Position numbers and translations under genes: made by a program. The notes beneath the pieces are model-generated. The model did not search any database, was not told the DNA's origin, and worked only from the letters and a program-made list of their open reading frames with translations. Shown one piece after another: positions 7,861-16,694 of a stretch of 33,821 nucleotides of DNA (positions are counted from its first letter, which is position 1; each line of letters starts with the position of its first letter). The stretch spans positions 1-33,821 of the forward strand of contig JAUXCL010000004.1 of the NCBI GenBank assembly GCA_030618905.1, given 5' to 3'. The stretch is from Bacteroidales bacterium. GTDB taxonomy: Bacteria; Bacteroidota; Bacteroidia; Bacteroidales; B18-G4.

Positions 7861-10812
7861 TCAATTTTTGTTTCTCACTTTTGTCATATAACTGACAGAA
7901 GGAAGCGTATGTAAATATTCCAGTAACTGATATGTCCTTGGATCTTTCAATAATCTGGAGATCTCACTTTCCGGGTCATTCATATTGCCAAAAATGATAG
8001 CATTTCCAGGGCATGATTGCTGGCAGGCAGGTTTGATCTCCCCATCATCCAATATTCGCCCTTCGTTTTTAGCCAATAATTTCTTTTCCTGGATACGCTG
8101 TACACAGAATGAGCATTTCTCAACCACACCTCTTGACCTGACGGTAACATCAGGATTGAGGACCAGCTTTTCCTGCTCGCTGTTCATGTTATAGTCATAT
8201 TCATCATTGTCAACAAACTCGAACCAGTTAAAACGCCTGACCCGGTATGGACAGTTGTTCATGCAATAACGCGTTCCGATACAACGGTTATAAGCCATCT
8301 GGTTAAGCCCTTCATTACTGTGTGGCGTGGCTGCGACGGGACAAACATTTTCGCAGGGAGCATTATCACAATGCTGACACATCACCGGTTGGTGCACCAC
8401 TTCAGGATTATCCGGATCATCAGAATAATACCTGTCAATTCTTATCCAGTGCATGATACGCCTGTTTTTAACTTCTTCTTTTCCAATAACAGCCACATTA
8501 TTTTCGGCCTGACAGCTGATAATGCAGTTGCCACACCCGATACAGGCATTCAGGTTGATGGCCATGCCCCAATGGTATCCGTCATATTCCGGGATTTCAT
8601 ACAAGGTCAGGTTTTGCTTGGCAATATCCATGTGGATTTCATTGCCGGAATTGGGTTTCTCCTGCCATTGATCAAGGGTCGTTTCCCTGACAATAGGACG
8701 TCCTTCCATGCTATTGTGGGTTTGAGTAGTGGCCAGGGGGTAGGTCTTGCCTGTTACTTTCTCCAGTTGCACCACCCTGCCTGAAAGTTTACGAAGTCCT
8801 TCAAAGGAATTGATGTATGGATAGAGGTTCTTGCCAATGCCTTCGGCTACCTTGCCTGCAATAAGCCTTCCATACCCAAGAGCAACGGAGACAGTACCAT
8901 GTGCCTGACCTGCTTGTATCAGTGCCGGCAATTCCAATTCACCATTGATGGACAGTATATCTTCCTGTTCAATGCCATGCTCCCCGGCATATTTAGGAGG
9001 AATGCAAATGTAATTATCCCAAACGGCTGTTGTTATCGGATCGGGCATTTCCTGCAACCAGGGATTATTGGCATTTTTGCCGGATCCGATCGACATTTTT
9101 TCATACAAGACCAATTCCAGCCCATTATCATTACTGGAAAGTGCTTTCAAGGGTACATCCTGAAAAGCAGGTTGATCTTTTTCTATTTGTTCAATGTGCA
9201 TGATGCCATCATGAACAGCCTGGTACCAAAAATCGGAAAACAACATGAATTGATCCTGTTGTGAAAACAGCTCTTGTTCCCAATATGCTTCAAGATAAGC
9301 GGCATAATCCGTATCCGATCCCATCCACTTGATTAAAGAATCCTGGAACTGCCTGGTGTTAAATATTTTTTGTATTGCCGGTTGGGCCAGGCTATAATAG
9401 CCTTGCTTAGGTTCTGCATCATTCCATGATTCAAGATAATGGTTGTCAGGACAGACATATTCAGCAAGGTCAGCTGTTTCATCAATCCTGTCAGAAAATG
9501 AAATACTGAGATCAAGCTTAGCCATGCCATCAGCAAATTTCTTCGCATCAGGATAGTCATATGCCGGATTCACGTTGTAAATCAGCAATGCACCTACATT
9601 TCCATTGGCCATATCCTCTACCAGTCTGGTCATCTCCTGATCAATACCCTGCCTGATAAACATGGGTTTACTGAGGTCGATGGTATGTCCGTAGTTGCCC
9701 AATAAGTTATTAATCGCATTGACAATGAGCTGTATGCCCAGGTCATTAGCCCCCGAAATAAGCAATGATTTCCCTTTGTTCCTGAGCAGCTCCAGAGCCA
9801 GCTCATGCACATCAACCGGTGTAGCGGGTGCATTATAAGTGCCGGTTCCAACAGTGTTGGCAATTTCATTGTAAAGATTGAGCAGTACTGCCCCTTCATC
9901 AGAAGGTTTGATGCTAACACGTTCATCTGCATTTGAACCGGTCAGCGACATGCCGGATTCATATTGCAGATGGCGCGACATGGGAAGTCCGTTGACCAGG
10001 TTCCTCCTGCTGGAATACTGTTTGGCAAACTCGACAGGGGAAAGCCAATTTCCAAGAAAATCCGCATTGAATCCCACAATCAGGTCTGCTTTGTCAAAAT
10101 AGTATGAAGGAATGGCTTTTGAGCCGAATTGCATCTCGTTTGCCTGCAGTAAGGCAGAGGCCGAGATGGTATCATAACTTACCCATGCTGTTCCAGGGAA
10201 TTTAACCTGGAATTCACCAATCAGCTTTTTAGTGGCAGGGCTGATGATGGTAGAGCTGAGCATGACTATCTTTTTTCCTGCTGATGACAGCTTCTCAAGT
10301 TTGGAAATGATCTCGGCATCTATGGTTTCCCAATCGGCTTTTTCATTTTTCTTTAAAGGCTCCCTGAATCTTGCTTCATCATACAAACTCAAAACTGATG
10401 ATTGAACCCTTGCACTGGTTCCTCCCCGGGAGATGGGGGATAATTCATTTCCCTCTATTTTGATCGGCCTGCCTTCCCTTGTTTTCACAAGAATACTGCA
10501 ATAATCCTGTCCGTCAAAAAAGGTTGAAGCATAATAATTGGCGACTCCCGGTACCACTTCCTGTGGTTGATTCAGGTAGGGAATGGCTTTGCGTACCGGT
10601 GTTTCACAACTCGTTGCGATCGCAGCATAACCAACGGTGAAGCCCAGCATTTTTAAAAAGTCACGCCGGTTTGATTTACCTCTTATCTCGTCATCTGTCA
10701 GACCTTCAATTGGAGACTCAGCATTGCTTTCCTGTTTTTCCAATTTCGAACTGTCTTCCGCTGGGTTTGAATGCTGCTTATATTCTTCTATGCTTTGCCA
10801 GTATTTTTTCAT
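7861..10812 (-). CDS. actB: Alternative Complex III subunit ActB, Tat-exported iron-sulfur protein with molybdopterin-oxidoreductase-like domain
   Basis: ActB (983 residues) holds the iron-sulfur clusters of the complex. Residues 47-54 (SNRRDFLK) are a twin-arginine signal, set unusually deep in the protein as is normal for ActB. Cys69, in ATSC just after the hydrophobic stretch, could be a lipidation site. Residues of about 90-730 resemble the molybdopterin oxidoreductase fold; in characterised ActB proteins this domain carries no molybdenum cofactor. From about 750 to 960 there is a ferredoxin-like domain with several Cys clusters: CIGCGNCIISC, CQHCDNAPCENVC, CIGTRYCMNNC, CSFC and CQQSC. 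This agrees with three [4Fe-4S] and one [3Fe-4S] in the family. It lies 24 bases after actA and 19 before actC. Confidence 0.95.
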   Translation of the reverse strand: MKKYWQSIEEYKQHSNPAEDSSKLEKQESNAESPIEGLTDDEIRGKSNRRDFLKMLGFTVGYAAIATSCETPVRKAIPYLNQPQEVVPGVANYYASTFFDGQDYCSILVKTREGRPIKIEGNELSPISRGGTSARVQSSVLSLYDEARFREPLKKNEKADWETIDAEIISKLEKLSSAGKKIVMLSSTIISPATKKLIGEFQVKFPGTAWVSYDTISASALLQANEMQFGSKAIPSYYFDKADLIVGFNADFLGNWLSPVEFAKQYSSRRNLVNGLPMSRHLQYESGMSLTGSNADERVSIKPSDEGAVLLNLYNEIANTVGTGTYNAPATPVDVHELALELLRNKGKSLLISGANDLGIQLIVNAINNLLGNYGHTIDLSKPMFIRQGIDQEMTRLVEDMANGNVGALLIYNVNPAYDYPDAKKFADGMAKLDLSISFSDRIDETADLAEYVCPDNHYLESWNDAEPKQGYYSLAQPAIQKIFNTRQFQDSLIKWMGSDTDYAAYLEAYWEQELFSQQDQFMLFSDFWYQAVHDGIMHIEQIEKDQPAFQDVPLKALSSNDNGLELVLYEKMSIGSGKNANNPWLQEMPDPITTAVWDNYICIPPKYAGEHGIEQEDILSINGELELPALIQAGQAHGTVSVALGYGRLIAGKVAEGIGKNLYPYINSFEGLRKLSGRVVQLEKVTGKTYPLATTQTHNSMEGRPIVRETTLDQWQEKPNSGNEIHMDIAKQNLTLYEIPEYDGYHWGMAINLNACIGCGNCIISCQAENNVAVIGKEEVKNRRIMHWIRIDRYYSDDPDNPEVVHQPVMCQHCDNAPCENVCPVAATPHSNEGLNQMAYNRCIGTRYCMNNCPYRVRRFNWFEFVDNDEYDYNMNSEQEKLVLNPDVTVRSRGVVEKCSFCVQRIQEKKLLAKNEGRILDDGEIKPACQQSCPGNAIIFGNMNDPESEISRLLKDPRTYQLLEYLHTLPSVSYMTKVRNKN

Positions 10813-10836
10813 AATCTTTATTGCGTTAAATGGCGA

Positions 10837-11997
10837 TTAATAATGGCATTTCTGACAATCATTGCCTCCGATATCATCAACAGTAACTATCGTCTTTTTG
10901 CCACTCTTCAATTGTTCATGCAATTTCTCATAACTCCTGTAGAAATCATTATTGATGAACTGTACTTCAGTCCTCCGGTGACAATTCACGCACCAGCCCA
11001 TGCCAAGGTCGTTCACCTGCTGGATCCGGTCCATTTCCTTTACTTCTCCATGGCATTGAGCACAATCAATATTACCCACTGAAACATGCTGGGCATGATT
11101 GAAATATACATGGTCAGGTAAATTGTGGACTTTTACCCATTCGATGGGTTTATGGGTTTCAACAGCTGCATATATTTTGGCAATTTCTTCTTTTCCGGTT
11201 TGTGTTCCCTCTTTGACCACATTATGGCAATTCATACACACAGCAACACTGGGTATCCCGGCATGCATGCTTTCATCAACAGTACTGTGGCAATATTTAC
11301 AATCAGTCTGGTTATCACCCGCATGTATCCTATGCGAAAACTGAATGGGTTGATCGGGCTCATAATATTGCTGCCGGCCCAGGTTCTGAGCTTCCAGGAT
11401 GCTTACTTCCGTGACAACAGCAGCTGAGATGAGGATTATGATAATGTGGATTGCTTTTACCTTGACGATCCTGGTGATTAACAGGTCGAGCAGGGCGATC
11501 AGGATAATGATGACGGATATGAAAAATGAGACCTGCAGGTTAGAAAATGGATTCTCCGTATCTGCCATAAACACGTATTGATCTTCGGTAGCATGCTCAT
11601 CTGCTGCTGCTTCTGTCTTGACTGCCATGTCATAATTTTCTATGTAGGCGAGCACGGCATCTACCTGTCCGGTGGTGAAGTTATTAGGAGGCATCGGGAT
11701 CTTATTATTCTCCTCAAAGATCTTAACCGCATATTCATCTCCTGCCTGCACCAGTTCCTGGGAGTTGATGATGAACTTAACCAGCCATTCCTTTTCAAGG
11801 CGTTCGGTGACACCTTTAAGGTCCGGTCCGATCAGCTTTCCTTTCCCGATCGTATGGCACGCGGCACATACCTTGAATAATTGTTCACCTTCATCCTGGG
11901 CTTGTAATTCCCAGCCTGAAATCATGAATAATAATGCGATAATGGAAATAATTTTGAGGAAATATTTCGCAGGCTTACAGAAATGTAAATTGTGCAT
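10837..11997 (-). CDS. actA: Alternative Complex III subunit ActA, multihaem cytochrome c with an extra N-terminal monohaem domain
   Basis: The 386-residue protein begins with a Sec signal peptide (about 12-34). Next comes a class I-like cytochrome c domain with CAACH at 44-48 and a likely Met102 ligand (KIPMPP). Two close membrane helices follow (about 152-178 and 182-202). Then comes the ActA pentahaem domain with CKYCH 233-237, CMNCH 254-258, CAQCH 312-316, CVNCH 336-340 and CQKCH 381-385. Thus there are six haem motifs, where the ActA described from Rhodothermus has five. The protein relays electrons within the periplasm. It is the first act gene and starts 16 bases after a decayed gene. 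No convincing promoter was found between them, so expression may come from further upstream. Confidence 0.92.
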   Translation of the reverse strand: MHNLHFCKPAKYFLKIISIIALLFMISGWELQAQDEGEQLFKVCAACHTIGKGKLIGPDLKGVTERLEKEWLVKFIINSQELVQAGDEYAVKIFEENNKIPMPPNNFTTGQVDAVLAYIENYDMAVKTEAAADEHATEDQYVFMADTENPFSNLQVSFFISVIIILIALLDLLITRIVKVKAIHIIIILISAAVVTEVSILEAQNLGRQQYYEPDQPIQFSHRIHAGDNQTDCKYCHSTVDESMHAGIPSVAVCMNCHNVVKEGTQTGKEEIAKIYAAVETHKPIEWVKVHNLPDHVYFNHAQHVSVGNIDCAQCHGEVKEMDRIQQVNDLGMGWCVNCHRRTEVQFINNDFYRSYEKLHEQLKSGKKTIVTVDDIGGNDCQKCHY

Positions 11998-12013
11998 ACC
12001 AAAAGTAATTTAA

Positions 12014-12361
12014 TTACAGAAGAAGAATTCTGAGGTTTTTGGTTCTTAGTATCTTACCCAATATCCCGGTCATAAAATACCAGAGACATACTGGAAGATA
12101 AAAATATAAATTAAATTGAATAGAATGAAAAAAAATTAAAGAAGGGTTCGATCCGGACTTTTTGGCATACTGATCTGAGGTATATTCTCCGGATGCCAGT
12201 GCCATCAACACCTTGGTGCCACTGAGGAGTCCGGAATAATAATCGTTTTGTTTGAAATGGGGGATCATTTCATAGTCGATGATGCGTGAAACGATAGCAT
12301 CCGGAGTGGCCCCTGGAATCAGTATCAGGGTAAGATATGAATATTAAAATAAGCTTTTCAT
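12014..12361 (-). pseudogene. Broken membrane-anchored TPM-domain (YgcG-like) gene
   Basis: An ATG (12359-12361) directly abuts the stop of the upstream TPM gene and encodes the start of a signal-peptide-like sequence. Codon 6 in that frame is TAA. Beyond it the same frame reads LTLILIPGATPDAIVSRIID, then MIPHFKQNDYYSGLLSG and ALASGEYTSDQYAKK, which resembles the C-terminal end of TPM-domain proteins. Only about 20 codons separate the start from this C-terminal motif, so most of the TPM domain is missing. After SGSNPSLIFF an A8 run (12128-12135; T8 in the sense strand) changes frame. With one base fewer the next residues would be a membrane helix (ILFNLIYIFIF). The best reading is a pseudogene with an internal deletion, a nonsense codon and a possible frameshift. 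The 84-residue piece from the ATG at 12268 might still be translated. Confidence 0.65.
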
Positions 12362-12808
12362 CTAATCTTTGCCAAAAGATATTTCATCGGGCAATTCATT
12401 GACATCATCTGTCTGGTATGGATAGTGTTTTTTAAGGTATCTCCCAATGTCCGTGATCCCTTCGATCAGGCCCTCAGTGAATTCTGCTTCCCTGAAATAG
12501 TTCAGCATCCTGGCTTTGATCTCTTCCCAAAAGTTTTCGGGAACTGCTTTATTAATTCCCTCATCTCCGATGATAGCGAATTTCCTGTTTTTAATGGCGA
12601 GGTAAAATAAAACACCATTTCTAAGCTCTGTTTTATTGATCTTGAGTGTTTTGAAGATATAAGCACCCCTGTTCATCACATCACCATCGCAAACATTTTC
12701 GATATGGACTCGGATCTCTCCCGAGGTATCCAGTTCGGCATTGAGAATGGCTTGTTTGATGTCCTCTTGCTGTTCTTTGCTAAAAAAACTACGCGCTGAT
12801 TTGCCCAT
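12362..12808 (-). CDS. Soluble TPM-domain protein
   Basis: This 148-residue protein has a single TPM domain (formerly DUF477, YgcG-like). Evidence is the opening FFSKEQQEDIKQAILNAE, the strand GEIRVHIE, NGVLFYLAIKNRKFAIIGDEGI and a C-terminal helix with EGLIEGITDIGRYLKKHYP. It has no signal peptide or membrane helix, so it is probably cytoplasmic or tethered through a partner. It follows lemA by 31 bases and is followed at once by the broken second TPM gene. The order lemA-TPM-TPM is a common Bacteroidota arrangement. The biochemical role of TPM proteins is poorly defined: some are acid phosphatases in plants, others are linked to membrane protein quality control. Confidence 0.85.
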   Translation of the reverse strand: MGKSARSFFSKEQQEDIKQAILNAELDTSGEIRVHIENVCDGDVMNRGAYIFKTLKINKTELRNGVLFYLAIKNRKFAIIGDEGINKAVPENFWEEIKARMLNYFREAEFTEGLIEGITDIGRYLKKHYPYQTDDVNELPDEISFGKD

Positions 12809-12839
12809 GCTTAAATGATATTATGTTTCGATAACAGAA

Positions 12840-13433
12840 TTAGAATTTCACTTCCGGTGCTTGCTCCATCCCTTGTACGCCTTCGAAATATGGCATCTTG
12901 CCAAATCCGAAAATGCCAGCAAGTAAGTTATTCGGGAATGTCCTGATGTAGCTGTTGTAATCAAAAGTCGATTCATTGAATTTCCTCCTGGCATTGGTGA
13001 TCCAGTTCTCCGTACCTTCCAGCTGCACCTGTAAATCCCTGAAATTCTGATTGGCTTTCAGATCAGGATAGCGTTCAACAACGACCAGCAATTTCGATAA
13101 TGCTGACGATAGTCCGTCCTGGGCCTGCTGAAACTGACGTATGGATTCCGTGTTCAAATCTTCAGGCTTTACGGTTACGGAGGTGGCCCTGGCCCTGGCT
13201 TCTACAACCTCAGTCAGGGTTTCCTGTTCATGGTCTGCGTAACCTTTTACAGTGTTGACTAGATTTGGGATCAGGTCAGCACGCCGTTGATAATTGTTTT
13301 CTACCTGCGACCATTTTTCACTGATCCCTTCTTCCAAAACGACCATATTGTTATATCTCCCTTTAAACAAGAAATAGGCTGCCACCAGGAGTACAACAAT
13401 GACAATGATAGTAATGATCCTGCTTTTATTCAT
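12840..13433 (-). CDS. lemA: LemA family membrane protein
   Basis: The 197-residue protein matches LemA in length and layout. An N-terminal membrane anchor (about 5-24) has little before it. Then comes the hallmark segment EKWSQVENNYQRRADLIPN followed by LVNTVKGYADHE, and a long helical body. The tail VQGMEQAPEVKF is typical of Bacteroidota LemA. The helical part is expected outside the inner membrane. Its molecular function is not established. It heads the lemA-TPM-TPM group, 107 bases after htpG on the same strand. Confidence 0.93.
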   Translation of the reverse strand: MNKSRIITIIVIVVLLVAAYFLFKGRYNNMVVLEEGISEKWSQVENNYQRRADLIPNLVNTVKGYADHEQETLTEVVEARARATSVTVKPEDLNTESIRQFQQAQDGLSSALSKLLVVVERYPDLKANQNFRDLQVQLEGTENWITNARRKFNESTFDYNSYIRTFPNNLLAGIFGFGKMPYFEGVQGMEQAPEVKF

Positions 13434-13540
13434 TTGATGATATAATTTTGTTCACCGATAAAACGAAAATAGATAACTCTAAAGTACATAAACTCGATGA
13501 ATAAATTATCATGTGATTCGTTTTATTTTAAGCTATTGAA

Positions 13541-15445
13541 TTATTCAATAATCTTGATACTTCTGTTAATAAACTCCGACATGCTCTTTCCTTTAAGTAA
13601 GTTCTGTGACAGCAATGCCAGGTCATATAATTGCTTGACAAACTGGTCTTGCATATCTTCTTTTCCTTCATCCAGTATTTTGGTCATGACCGGATTGTTA
13701 ACGTTGACAACCAGGTTCATTTGGTCAGGCAAATCTCCAAAACCAAATCCGGATCCTCCAAGTGCTGACATGTCTTTCATACGGCGCATGTATTCTGGCC
13801 TTGTGATGATCACAGGCAGGTCTTCTTCACCCAGATTTTCCAAGACAACAGTGAACTTTTCCTTTTCAATATTTCTCTCCACTATACCTTTTAGCGTCTC
13901 TTTTTGCTTGTCGTCCAGTTTTGAGGGCAACTCGTCTTCCTTCATGATGAGCTTATCGATGGTGTCGGCATCTACCCTGGTAAAGACAGTATCCTGAAAT
14001 TTTTGTTCCAGTGTATTGATGAAATGATTGTCTAATACACCATCAAGTAAAAGCACATCATAGCCCCTGTCTTTTGCAGTTTCAATGAATGTGTGCTGAT
14101 CTTCAAGGGCATTTGAATACAGGTATACAAGTTTTTTATCCTTGTCAGTCTGATTGGTCTTGATATGCTTTTTGTACTCATTGAAAGTGAAGTATTTGCT
14201 TTCAGTATTCTTTAGTAAGGAAAACTTCTCGGCCCGCTCGTAAAATTTTTCCTCTGAGATCATACCATAGATGATAAAGACCTTAATGTCATCCCATTTT
14301 TCCTCAAAGCTTTTCCTGTCTTTTTTGAATAACTCTTCCAGTTTATCAGCTACTTTACGCATAATATAACCAGAGATCTTCTTGACACTGGCATCACTTT
14401 GTAAGAAAGATCGGCTTACATTTAAAGGGATATCCGGTGAGTCAATCACCCCATGAAGTATGGTCAGAAAGTCAGGCACTATACCTTCAACAGAATCGGT
14501 AACAAACACCTGGTTGCTGTAAAGCTGGATTTTATCGCGCTGGACTTCAACATTCTTTTTAACCTTTGGAAAATATAAGATCCCCGTCAGGTTAAATGGA
14601 TAATCCACATTAAGATGGATTTGGAACAGCGGCTCATCAAATGACATGGGATATAATTCCCTGTAGAAATTCTTATAATCTTCATCATTACAATCCGCAG
14701 GTTTTTTCTTCCACAATGGATCTGTATTGTTGATGATCCTGGGTTTTTCCACTTCTATGGTCTTGTCGTTACCATCTTTATCTTTCTTACCTTCCACCTT
14801 TTCAAAGGTCTTTTCCATACCAAACTGGATTGGTATGGGAAGGAATTTACAATACTTTTTCAGCAGCCCGAGGATCTTGTGGTCCTCAAGAAATTCTTTA
14901 GATTCTTTATCCATATGCACAATGATCTCAGTGCCCCTGTCAGCTTTTTCAATTTCCGTCATGGTATAATCAGGGCTACCGTCACATTCCCAATTGATGG
15001 CTTTTGTGCTACCTCCTTTTTTGTAAGTTTTGGTTTGGATTTCCACCTTATCGGCAACCATGAAAGATGAATAGAATCCCAGTCCGAAATGTCCAATAAT
15101 GGCATTTCTTTCCGCCTCGGTTTTAGTTTTGAACTTTTTCACGAATTCCTCTGCACTGGAGAATGCGATCTGGTTGATATATTTGTCAACTTCTTCCGCA
15201 TTCATACCGATTCCCCTGTCTTTTACCGATAGGGTCCCTGCCTTTTTGTCAACCACGACCTGTATGGTCAGGTCGCCCAGTTCTCCCTTGAATGCACCTA
15301 CTGACACCAATGTTTTTAGCTTTTGTGTGGCATCTATTGCATTTGAAATGAGCTCCCTGAGAAAGATCTCATGATCTGAGTAAAGGAACTTTTTAATGAT
15401 GGGGAAAATGTTTTCGGTCTGAACGTTGATTTTACCTTTCTGCAT
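13541..15445 (-). CDS. htpG: Molecular chaperone HtpG (bacterial Hsp90)
   Basis: HtpG is an ATP-driven cytoplasmic chaperone dimer. The 634-residue protein opens with the GHKL ATPase domain: FLRELISNAIDA holds the catalytic Glu and the Asn that binds Mg-ATP, DRGIGMN is the nucleotide-binding loop, and IGHFGLGFYSSFMVA is the lid and glycine loop. The middle domain contains PLNVSRSFLQSD with the conserved Arg that reaches the ATP. The C-terminal dimerisation domain ends in KSMSEFINRSIKIIE. The full-length protein is intact. The gene diverges from ilvE across a 223-base spacer. Confidence 0.97.
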   Translation of the reverse strand: MQKGKINVQTENIFPIIKKFLYSDHEIFLRELISNAIDATQKLKTLVSVGAFKGELGDLTIQVVVDKKAGTLSVKDRGIGMNAEEVDKYINQIAFSSAEEFVKKFKTKTEAERNAIIGHFGLGFYSSFMVADKVEIQTKTYKKGGSTKAINWECDGSPDYTMTEIEKADRGTEIIVHMDKESKEFLEDHKILGLLKKYCKFLPIPIQFGMEKTFEKVEGKKDKDGNDKTIEVEKPRIINNTDPLWKKKPADCNDEDYKNFYRELYPMSFDEPLFQIHLNVDYPFNLTGILYFPKVKKNVEVQRDKIQLYSNQVFVTDSVEGIVPDFLTILHGVIDSPDIPLNVSRSFLQSDASVKKISGYIMRKVADKLEELFKKDRKSFEEKWDDIKVFIIYGMISEEKFYERAEKFSLLKNTESKYFTFNEYKKHIKTNQTDKDKKLVYLYSNALEDQHTFIETAKDRGYDVLLLDGVLDNHFINTLEQKFQDTVFTRVDADTIDKLIMKEDELPSKLDDKQKETLKGIVERNIEKEKFTVVLENLGEEDLPVIITRPEYMRRMKDMSALGGSGFGFGDLPDQMNLVVNVNNPVMTKILDEGKEDMQDQFVKQLYDLALLSQNLLKGKSMSEFINRSIKIIE

Positions 15446-15668
15446 ATCTATCTTATTTTTCTTATGTTATCTGTGTTGAATTTACTTGCTTTGGCTTATC
15501 ACAAACGCTGTGCCAATGGGTCAGGCCTGACATTTTGACGTTGTTTTAACTTACACCGACCTCTCTGATGCGGACGTAATTTAGACTGATTACATTTATA
15601 AATCATGAATATATTTTCTATTTTAGCAAGCATAATTATCGTAAAACTTACCTGTAACAGCATACATC
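15446..15668. promoter_or_regulatory. Divergent htpG/ilvE intergenic region
   Basis: This 223-base spacer must hold the start signals of both genes. It contains a perfect 12-base palindrome GTCAGGCCTGAC (15520-15531). On the plus strand is a candidate ilvE promoter: TTTA at 15595-15598, a 20-base gap and TATTTTAG at 15619-15626. Each box has one mismatch to the Bacteroidota consensus (TTTG and TAnnTTTG). On the htpG side only a weak match was seen (TTTG, 17 bases, TAAATTCA). No CIRCE-like inverted repeat was recognised. Confidence 0.4.
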
Positions 15669-16694
15669 ATGGATATTGATAAGATTAATTGGGGCGAGTT
15701 GCCATTTGCTTATTTTAAAACTGATTATAATGTGAGATGTTATTACCGCGACGGGCAATGGGGAGAAGTTGAGGTTTCTTCATCGGAATATGTACCCATC
15801 CATATCGCTGCCACCTGCTTGCACTATGGGCAGGAAGCTTTCGAAGGTATAAAGGCCTTCAGGGGTGTTGATGGTAAATTGCGTGTGTTCAGATGGGAAG
15901 AAAATGCCAAGAGGATGCGTGAATCTGCCAAGGGCATCATGATGGCAGAGGTCCCGGATGATGTTTATAAAGAGGCCATAATGAAAGTCATCAAGTTGAA
16001 CGAGAAGTATGTACCTCCTTATGGAACTGGTGCTGCGCTGTATATAAGGCCTTTGCTAATGGGTACAGGGCCACAGGTTGGTGTCAGGCCTGCCACTGAA
16101 TACATGTTCATGATCTTTGTTGGCCCGGTTGGTCCCTACTTCAAGGAAGGGTTCAGTCCAGTTAAGATCCAATTGGTCAGGGATTATGACAGGGCTGCTC
16201 CACAGGGTACCGGGCATATTAAAGTAGGTGGTAATTATGCCGCCAGTTTACGTCCGGCAGAGAGGGCAAAAAAGGAAGGATATTCATCCGTTTTATTCCT
16301 TGATTCTCATAAGCGCAAACATATTGACGAGGCCGGCCCTGCCAATTTTTTTGGCGTTAAAGGCAATACATATATCACACCTGATTCACATACGATCCTG
16401 CCTTCGATCACCAACATGAGTATTCGTACCCTTGCCAAAGACATGGGCATGAAGGTCGACATGCGAAACGTACTGGTGGAAGAACTGGATGAGTTTGATG
16501 AAGTAGGCGCTTGCGGAACAGCTGCGATCATCACGCCAATTTGTATGATCGATGACAGGGAAACCGGTAAACAATACAGATATTGTAAAGATGGAAAAAC
16601 CGGCCCGATTTCTACAAAGCTTTACAATAAGCTCAGGGCCATTCAGTTTGGTGAAGAACCGGATCCATACAACTGGAATACCATTATAGATTAA
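15669..16694 (+). CDS. ilvE: Branched-chain amino acid aminotransferase
   Basis: This PLP enzyme moves the amino group between glutamate and the 2-oxo acids of leucine, isoleucine and valine, the last step of their synthesis and the first of their breakdown. The 341-residue length fits the class IIb (eukaryote-like) form. The motifs HYGQEAFEGIKAF, YIRPLLMGTG and the PLP lysine K185 in GHIKVGGNYAAS are present. The later EAGPANFFGV and GACGTAAIITPI stretches bind the cofactor phosphate. The stop overlaps that of the convergent pyrF by 11 bases, so the two transcripts share 3' ends. Confidence 0.96.
   Translation: MDIDKINWGELPFAYFKTDYNVRCYYRDGQWGEVEVSSSEYVPIHIAATCLHYGQEAFEGIKAFRGVDGKLRVFRWEENAKRMRESAKGIMMAEVPDDVYKEAIMKVIKLNEKYVPPYGTGAALYIRPLLMGTGPQVGVRPATEYMFMIFVGPVGPYFKEGFSPVKIQLVRDYDRAAPQGTGHIKVGGNYAASLRPAERAKKEGYSSVLFLDSHKRKHIDEAGPANFFGVKGNTYITPDSHTILPSITNMSIRTLAKDMGMKVDMRNVLVEELDEFDEVGACGTAAIITPICMIDDRETGKQYRYCKDGKTGPISTKLYNKLRAIQFGEEPDPYNWNTIID

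Noticed and set aside
8320..8784. 154-residue plus-strand open frame inside actB
   Set aside because: It is antisense to the conserved Cys-rich region of ActB, and its composition is that of a shadow frame.
7861..10812. Calling ActB a molybdenum enzyme (formate dehydrogenase or nitrate reductase)
   Set aside because: The gene order ActA-F and the fused ferredoxin-like tail identify ActB of Alternative Complex III, whose molybdopterin-like domain is known to lack the cofactor.
11998..12007. TACTTTTG, a perfect -7 box match, just before actA
   Set aside because: It ends two bases before the actA ATG, so transcription would begin inside the start codon or later. There is no -33 box and no nearby downstream ATG.
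13534..13550. Palindrome TATTGAAT-T-ATTCAATA at the htpG 3' end as a terminator
   Set aside because: The stem is AT-only with almost no loop and is not followed by a T run on the minus strand.
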